Below, piece after piece: positions 58,869 to 64,000 of a DNA stretch of 64,000 nt. Position 1 is the stretch's first letter; each line of letters begins with the position of its first letter. The stretch lies in contig JANQKT010000021.1 in assembly GCA_028280965.1 (NCBI GenBank), forward strand, positions 1-64,000, read 5' to 3'. The notes below the pieces were generated by a model. It made no database searches. It saw only the letters and a list, made by a program, of their open reading frames with translations, and was not told the DNA's origin. The position numbers and the translations under genes are program-made. Origin of the DNA: Phycisphaeraceae bacterium (GTDB taxonomy: Bacteria; Planctomycetota; Phycisphaerae; Phycisphaerales; Phycisphaeraceae).

Positions 58869-59752
58869 TCGATACGCACTGCCACCTGACATACGACGGC
58901 CTGCACGAGCGTGTTGACGCCGTGCTCGCCGCCGCCGCTGAGGCCGGCGTGGACCGGATGATCAGTGTGGGCACGACGCCCGCCGACGCGGAGAAGGCGC
59001 GGGCGCTGTCTAAGCGCAAAACAAGTGTGTTCTTCACCGCCGGGCTGCACCCGCACTACGCCGATCGATACACGGACAAGCCGGCGCTGCTCGACGCGCT
59101 GGGCGAGAAGCTGAGCGACCCGAAATGCGTCGCGATCGGGGAGATGGGCCTGGACCGGCACTACCCCGACCCGCCGATAGAGGATCAGCGGCGGGTGTTC
59201 GCGTGGCAGTTAGAGCTCGCAGCTGAGATCGGGGTGGCCGGGGATGAGCGAAGCGAACCCCCGGAACAAGCGGGTGCAGGCAAATCAAAGACAATCCGTT
59301 CCGGGGGGTCGCCAAGCCTCCACCCCGGCCACCCAACCTTCCGGCGGCCGATCATCATCCACAACCGCGAAGCGACGGACGAGACACTTGAGATCCTGCG
59401 CCGCTCCGGCATCGCGCCCGAGCGTTTTGTTTTCCATTGCTTCACCGGCACCGCGGACGAACTGGACGCGATCCTCGGCTTCGGCGCGATGGTCAGCTTC
59501 ACCGGGATCGTCACGTTCGGCAGCGCGAAGAAACTTGCCGCATCGTCCGACGCCGTGCCGCTGAACCGGCTGATGATCGAGACGGATTCGCCATACCTCA
59601 CACCCGAGCCACACCGCAAGGTCCGCCCGAACGAGCCGCGCTACGTCACAGACGTCGCGCGCTTCCTCGCTCAGCGGCGCGGGATGACGCTCGGAGATTT
59701 CACCGCGGCGGTCGATGCGAACGCCGAGCGGTTCTTCGGGCTGCCTTCATAG
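58865..59752 (+). CDS. TatD family metal-dependent hydrolase with in-frame insertion
   Basis: MIDTHCHLTYDGL; GEMGLDRHYPDPP; RPIIIHNREATDETLEIL; FHCFTGT; ETDSPYLTPEPHR; ATGA overlap with upstream gene. Confidence 0.92.
   Translation: MIDTHCHLTYDGLHERVDAVLAAAAEAGVDRMISVGTTPADAEKARALSKRKTSVFFTAGLHPHYADRYTDKPALLDALGEKLSDPKCVAIGEMGLDRHYPDPPIEDQRRVFAWQLELAAEIGVAGDERSEPPEQAGAGKSKTIRSGGSPSLHPGHPTFRRPIIIHNREATDETLEILRRSGIAPERFVFHCFTGTADELDAILGFGAMVSFTGIVTFGSAKKLAASSDAVPLNRLMIETDSPYLTPEPHRKVRPNEPRYVTDVARFLAQRRGMTLGDFTAAVDANAERFFGLPS
59231..59334. repeat. Imperfect inverted-repeat element inside the TatD CDS
   Basis: ggggtggccggggatgagcgaagcgaacccccggaac versus gttccggggggtcgccaagcctccaccccggccaccc. 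Confidence 0.8.
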
Positions 59753-59763
59753 CCGCGCATCTA

Positions 59764-60114
59764 CCGCCCCGCCGGCCGGTCGACGATGTAGGACTTGTTT
59801 TGTTCGTTCTCCTGGTACACGTGTGAGAACACCTTGCGGTTGGGCACGATCACCGTGCCGTCGCGGTGGATCACGTTGATCTCGCCCTCGGCGTCCACAT
59901 AAACCGCGAAGCCTTTTTCGTGCTCGACCGCGGTGATCTGTTCCTGCGAACCGGCGTTCACGTTCACAAAAACCCGGTCCTCGGCGGGGTCGTCCGGGTC
60001 GGCCTGCGCGAGCGTGTACCCCGCGACGCCGAGCACACCGAACACGAGGTAGCCCAACAGCAGCAGGCGGTTGGTCTGGCGCAGACGGCCGACGGCGGTC
60101 GTTTGATCTTCCAT
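59764..60114 (-). CDS. Small single-TM protein, paralogue of 60234-60524 product
   Basis: Single N-terminal TM; GFAVYVDAEGEINVIHRDGTVI block. Confidence 0.6.
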
Positions 60115-60233
60115 CTTGTTGTCCTTTGTTTTTCAGAGATTGGTGGTAATCGGATTAAGTAGATGTACGCGAGCCATTCAACGAGAGGGCGAGGCTCCTG
60201 CCCTCCCAGCCAAAACGCTCACGAAACACGCGT

Positions 60234-60524
60234 TCAGAAGCTGATGCTCAGCGGCTGGTTCTGCGTGCGGATGACGGTGCCGTCCTCCTTGACGATGACC
60301 AGGTTGCCGTCCGGCCGGGCGAACACCGCGAAGCCGGTCGAGTCGTGGACAGACACCGCGGCCTCGACCGCGCCGGTCCCGCCGTCGTGCTGGCCGTCGC
60401 CCAGCCCGTCCTGCATCGCCATGCCCGCACCAAGCAGGAAGAGCGACGCCGCGGCGCCGCACGCCCACTTCCACCTGCGGTTGACCTTCTCGAGTTGCGT
60501 GATCCGTTCCTGTTCGTTCGACAT
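60234..60524 (-). CDS. Small single-TM protein, paralogue of 59764-60114 product
   Basis: Single N-terminal TM; GFAVFARPDGNLVIVKEDGTVI block. Confidence 0.6.
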   Translation of the reverse strand: MSNEQERITQLEKVNRRWKWACGAAASLFLLGAGMAMQDGLGDGQHDGGTGAVEAAVSVHDSTGFAVFARPDGNLVIVKEDGTVIRTQNQPLSISF

Positions 60525-60700
60525 GCGCTTGCTCCTGTCGGGTCGGGTGATCGGCAAATCGCCATATAAGACGTACACGTAGGAATGCACAATAGCAACC
60601 CTGCGGGCAATTACCAAAGGCTTTGCGCGCAAGAAGATGACCCGACCGATCCGACGGGGCCTCCGCATGATCTATTGGTATTACAAGGCGCGGCCGCCCG

Positions 60701-61114
60701 TCACGCCGCCCGCCGCAGCGTCAGGCCCTGGGCACGCGCCCGCGCGTCGATGTACTCGGCCAGGCGCTGGCGGTCCATGGGCGATTGGAACGACACGAAC
60801 GAGACGCCGAGGATCACCGGCCCGCGCTCGTCCGCCTCGCTGTGGATGCGTGCGACCCGGCCGATGGCGCGGAAGGTCGTGTGCCCGCTGCCGGGGAGCA
60901 TGCCGCGGAGCTCGAGCTCGGTGCCGGGCTCGATGGGCATGTCCAGCTCGATACGCAGCCCGCCTACGGAGATGTCGTAGATGTGCCCGGTCCAGGTGTA
61001 CTTGTTGGAGCCGACAACACGCGCACGGACCAGGGTGTACATCGCCGGGACCTTGATGCGGGGGTGCTCTCGCTGGTCGCGGCTGGGTACAACACTGGCT
61101 GTGGCGGGGGTCAT
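60701..61114 (-). CDS. PilZ domain-containing protein
   Basis: QREHPRIKVPAMYTL...TGHIYDISVGGLRIELD...RVARI. Confidence 0.8.
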   Translation of the reverse strand: MTPATASVVPSRDQREHPRIKVPAMYTLVRARVVGSNKYTWTGHIYDISVGGLRIELDMPIEPGTELELRGMLPGSGHTTFRAIGRVARIHSEADERGPVILGVSFVSFQSPMDRQRLAEYIDARARAQGLTLRRAA

Positions 61115-61255
61115 GATTCGCTCCTGGTCTTGGCGTGAGGCTGAAAGATGAGTCGTCGGCGGGCGACGCTTGTTACATCGACCCGGCCCGGCGTCTGCTT
61201 AATCGCTGCGCATCCAAGGCCCGGAAACTCGGCGTTTGCAGCCGATAATGGGCCG

Positions 61256-62896
61256 ATGCCGATAGAACCAGCAATGCCAAAACTCGCCGAACAAGCCGCG
61301 ATAACTGCGCTCGACACGCCCAACGACCGGCCGACAACGATCGTTGTCGGTACGGCGCTGAGCGCCGCTCAGCTTGCGCACACGCTCGCGGTTGCCCTGC
61401 CGACGCCGGAGCTGGTCGGCTGCGTGCTGCCCGCGGTTGCAGTGGAACACGCAGGCGACGCCGACGCACCGCCCTGCCCGACGCTCGGCCCGATGGACCT
61501 GCTCGCCGAGCTGATCGAGCACCACCGCCCTCAGCTCGTGCTCGTCTCGCTGCCGCTGGCCATGCGCGAGGCGATCGGCAAAGCCGCCGCGACGCTGGGC
61601 CGGCTGGGCGTGACCTGGCGCTTCATGCCGACCCTCGACGACCAGCTCGCCGGGCGGACCACCAGCAAGATCACCGGCGGGCTGCCGACCTCCGCCGCGA
61701 ACGCCGCCGGGCTCAGCGCCCCGTCCTTCGTCACCGGGCCCATCGACCCGACGCGCCTGATCGACCGCAGCCCGCGGCCGCTGGACGGGCGGGCCCTTGC
61801 CGACTGGATCGGCGGGCGCCGCGTGCTCATCACCGGGGCCGGCGGGTCGATCGGCTCGGAGCTCGCGCGTGTCGTCGCCCGCTTCGCCCCCGGCCGCCTG
61901 ACACTCGTTGAGCGGTCCGAGAACGCGCTCTTCGAGATCGACCGCGAGCTGGCCCGCACGCACGCCACGCTCGAGCGCGACGCCGTCCTGCACGACGTCA
62001 CCCAGCGCGAACGGACGTTCGACCTACTCCAGCACTACCGGCCGGATGTCGTCCTCCACGCCGCGGCCCACAAGCACGTGCCGATGATGGAGGACCACCC
62101 CGCCCAGGCGATCGAGAACAACTTCTACGGCACGCGCGCGGTCGCCGACGCCGCGGCCGATGTCGGGGCCGAGCGGTTCGTGATGATCTCGACCGACAAG
62201 GCCGTCAACCCCTCGTCGGTCATGGGCGCCAGCAAGCGGCTCGCCGAGCTGTACGTCCAGTACCTCAATACAACGAGCGGCACCAGCTGCTGCATGGTCC
62301 GCTTCGGCAACGTGCTCGGCTCGGCTTCCAGCGTCCTGACCATCTGGACCAAACAGCTCGAGCACGGCGGGCCCATCACCGTCACCGACCCGGACATGAC
62401 CCGCTACTTCATGACGATCCCGGAAGCCGCCGGGCTCGTCCTGCAAGCAGGGATGTTCAGCGGAACCCTGGGCGCCACAACCGCACAGGCGGGGCAGGCT
62501 TCCAGCCTGTCATCACGCGGCGGCGAAGTCTTCCTTCTGGACATGGGCGAGCCGATCCGCATCCTCGACCTCGCCCGCCGATTCGTCCGCCTGCAGGGCT
62601 TCGAGCCGGACGTCGATGTCGAGATCCAGATCACCGGCACCCGCCCGGGCGAGAAGCTCTTTGAAGAGCTCGCCTACACCGGTGAGGACATGCTCACGAC
62701 CCCGCACGACTCGATCCGCGTCTGGAAGACCAACCCGCCCAGCCCCGCACGCATGCACTCGATCATCGAGACCTTCGACCGCCTGCGCAACAAGACCGCC
62801 GACCCGGACCGCAACTGGCGTGACGCCTCGGCCGAGGCCATCATCACCGCCCTGCGCATCGCGGTGCCGGAGATGGTGCACGCCGCGGCGGGTTGA
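61256..62896 (+). CDS. CapD/FlaA1-type nucleoside-diphosphate sugar epimerase/dehydratase
   Basis: RRVLITGAGGSIGSELARVVARF; HAAAHKHVPMMEDHP; STDKAVNPSSVMGASKRLAEL; FGNVLGS. Confidence 0.92.
   Translation: MPIEPAMPKLAEQAAITALDTPNDRPTTIVVGTALSAAQLAHTLAVALPTPELVGCVLPAVAVEHAGDADAPPCPTLGPMDLLAELIEHHRPQLVLVSLPLAMREAIGKAAATLGRLGVTWRFMPTLDDQLAGRTTSKITGGLPTSAANAAGLSAPSFVTGPIDPTRLIDRSPRPLDGRALADWIGGRRVLITGAGGSIGSELARVVARFAPGRLTLVERSENALFEIDRELARTHATLERDAVLHDVTQRERTFDLLQHYRPDVVLHAAAHKHVPMMEDHPAQAIENNFYGTRAVADAAADVGAERFVMISTDKAVNPSSVMGASKRLAELYVQYLNTTSGTSCCMVRFGNVLGSASSVLTIWTKQLEHGGPITVTDPDMTRYFMTIPEAAGLVLQAGMFSGTLGATTAQAGQASSLSSRGGEVFLLDMGEPIRILDLARRFVRLQGFEPDVDVEIQITGTRPGEKLFEELAYTGEDMLTTPHDSIRVWKTNPPSPARMHSIIETFDRLRNKTADPDRNWRDASAEAIITALRIAVPEMVHAAAG
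62491..62511. repeat. GGCAGGC...GCCTGTC-type repeat inside the epimerase CDS
   Basis: ggggcaggcttccagcctgtc, encoding part of the GQASSLS peptide. Confidence 0.6.
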
Positions 62897-62976
62897 GACC
62901 TGCATCGCGCACAAAACCGCGGCCGGGGATGACTCCCAGACCGCGGCTTGCTATAGGTCCTGATCGATCTAGAAGA

Positions 62977-63927
62977 CTAGGCCCGTCGGCGGCGAGCCAT
63001 CAGCCCAAGCCCGGCCAAACCGAGCAGCGTGAGGCTGGTTGGTTCGGGGACCGCCGCATTATCGATGACGACATCATCGAAGTAGAACCCGTTGCCACCG
63101 TTCCCCAGCTCAGCCGTCCCCCTCGCAGCGAAGATCAGCGAATCGACCGCTTGCCGCTGGGGTTGGTCCATGGGATCCAGGTTGGCCGGGTTGGAACCGG
63201 TGTAGAAGGATTCCCAACTCGTGCCGGTCGCAACTAGGCTGCCGTTGACGAGCACGCTGACAATATCGTTCCCAGTGGTATCGCCGTTCAGCCCATCGAC
63301 GAACTCGATGAAGATGTCGATGGTGTGCCAGCTGCCGTAAGAAAGATCGCTTGCGATCTCGGGGAAGTTCGCGGTCGTCCCGAAAGGGTCAGATTCAACG
63401 CCGGTCTCATAGAAGAAGACGTCGATACCGCTGGCCCCGTCATCAGCGATCCGGACAAAGCTGTTGCGGAACGTGGACTGCTTCGCGGAGGGGGATACAT
63501 CAATCTGCAGCCCAGACTGCGCCGAGCCCGTCGCCGATTTAAACCGGAAACTGCCGTGGAACAAATTGGATCCGACCGGCGTGCCCGGGTTCGGCGGGGA
63601 GAGGGGCGAGGTGTGGTCGCCGCCTCGGTCGTTCCACAACGCGCTGTCCGTTTCGCCGGCCGGCGTAGTCGTCTGCGAGTAGGACTGGTTGCTGAACCCG
63701 CCTGATGTGAACGCATTCGACAAGCGCCATACCTTGTTGCCGGCGTCGTCAACAACCGATTCGTCGAACAATTCGCCACTATTGCCGAACTCGTCCTCGA
63801 CGGTCCAGCCCCCCTGGCCGTTGACGCTGATTCCTGGGGTGAAAGACTCGAAGTCTTCCGCCTGAGAAGCGTTCCCTGCGACGAGCAGCAATGCCGCCGC
63901 ACTGATCCGTAGGTTCATGGTCTTCAT
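62977..63927 (-). CDS. PEP-CTERM sorting domain-containing secreted protein
   Basis: N-terminal signal and C-terminal VPEPTSLTLLGLAGLGLMARRRRA. Confidence 0.9.
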   Translation of the reverse strand: MKTMNLRISAAALLLVAGNASQAEDFESFTPGISVNGQGGWTVEDEFGNSGELFDESVVDDAGNKVWRLSNAFTSGGFSNQSYSQTTTPAGETDSALWNDRGGDHTSPLSPPNPGTPVGSNLFHGSFRFKSATGSAQSGLQIDVSPSAKQSTFRNSFVRIADDGASGIDVFFYETGVESDPFGTTANFPEIASDLSYGSWHTIDIFIEFVDGLNGDTTGNDIVSVLVNGSLVATGTSWESFYTGSNPANLDPMDQPQRQAVDSLIFAARGTAELGNGGNGFYFDDVVIDNAAVPEPTSLTLLGLAGLGLMARRRRA

Positions 63928-64000
63928 CGTCAGACTCCATCAATGTATTGATCGGGGCAATAGGGTCAGTTACATCGCACGCCGTCGCCGTACCACGGCC

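Noticed and set aside
1-64000. tRNA or rRNA genes
   Set aside because: None recognised by eye; a tRNAscan or Infernal run would be needed to exclude them
1-64000. Prophage, integrase or defence island
   Set aside because: No integrase, terminase, capsid, restriction-modification or Cas motif seen in any credible ORF

Overview
GC-rich bacterial chromosomal window. PEP-CTERM sorting signal, family content and dispersed palindromic repeats suggest a Planctomycetota, possibly Phycisphaerae-like, genome; this taxonomy is inference only. It is gene dense, mostly housekeeping plus some accessory genes: partial S10 ribosomal operon (rpsJ-rplC-rplD), RsmB-like methyltransferase, polyprenyl synthase, Ser/Thr kinase, transaldolase, a short IMP-cyclohydrolase-only PurH, pyrF, BtuCF-type transporter parts, argF/argB, HlyD+TolC, GH35, GroES, aroA, nuoG, GH15, nuoJKLMN, trpA, LptF/LptG-type permeases, rph, TatD, a CapD/FlaA1-type epimerase and a PEP-CTERM protein. 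The most interesting locus is 29.8-36.0 kb, an ebo-type cluster: EboD DHQ-synthase-like, a small ORF, EboB TatD-like, an inserted TM ORF, EboE TIM-barrel, EboC UbiA-like and EboF phosphodiesterase-like. The ebo family is known but biochemically poorly resolved. Here no canonical EboA is visible, and a ~100-aa ORF sits in the cluster. The second main theme is several families of dispersed palindromic repeats. They lie between genes, and at least two appear inserted in frame inside conserved proteins (TatD and the sugar-nucleotide epimerase). A third appears to form the C-terminal tail of NuoM. All calls come from reading the sequence and supplied ORFs; no database search was run.
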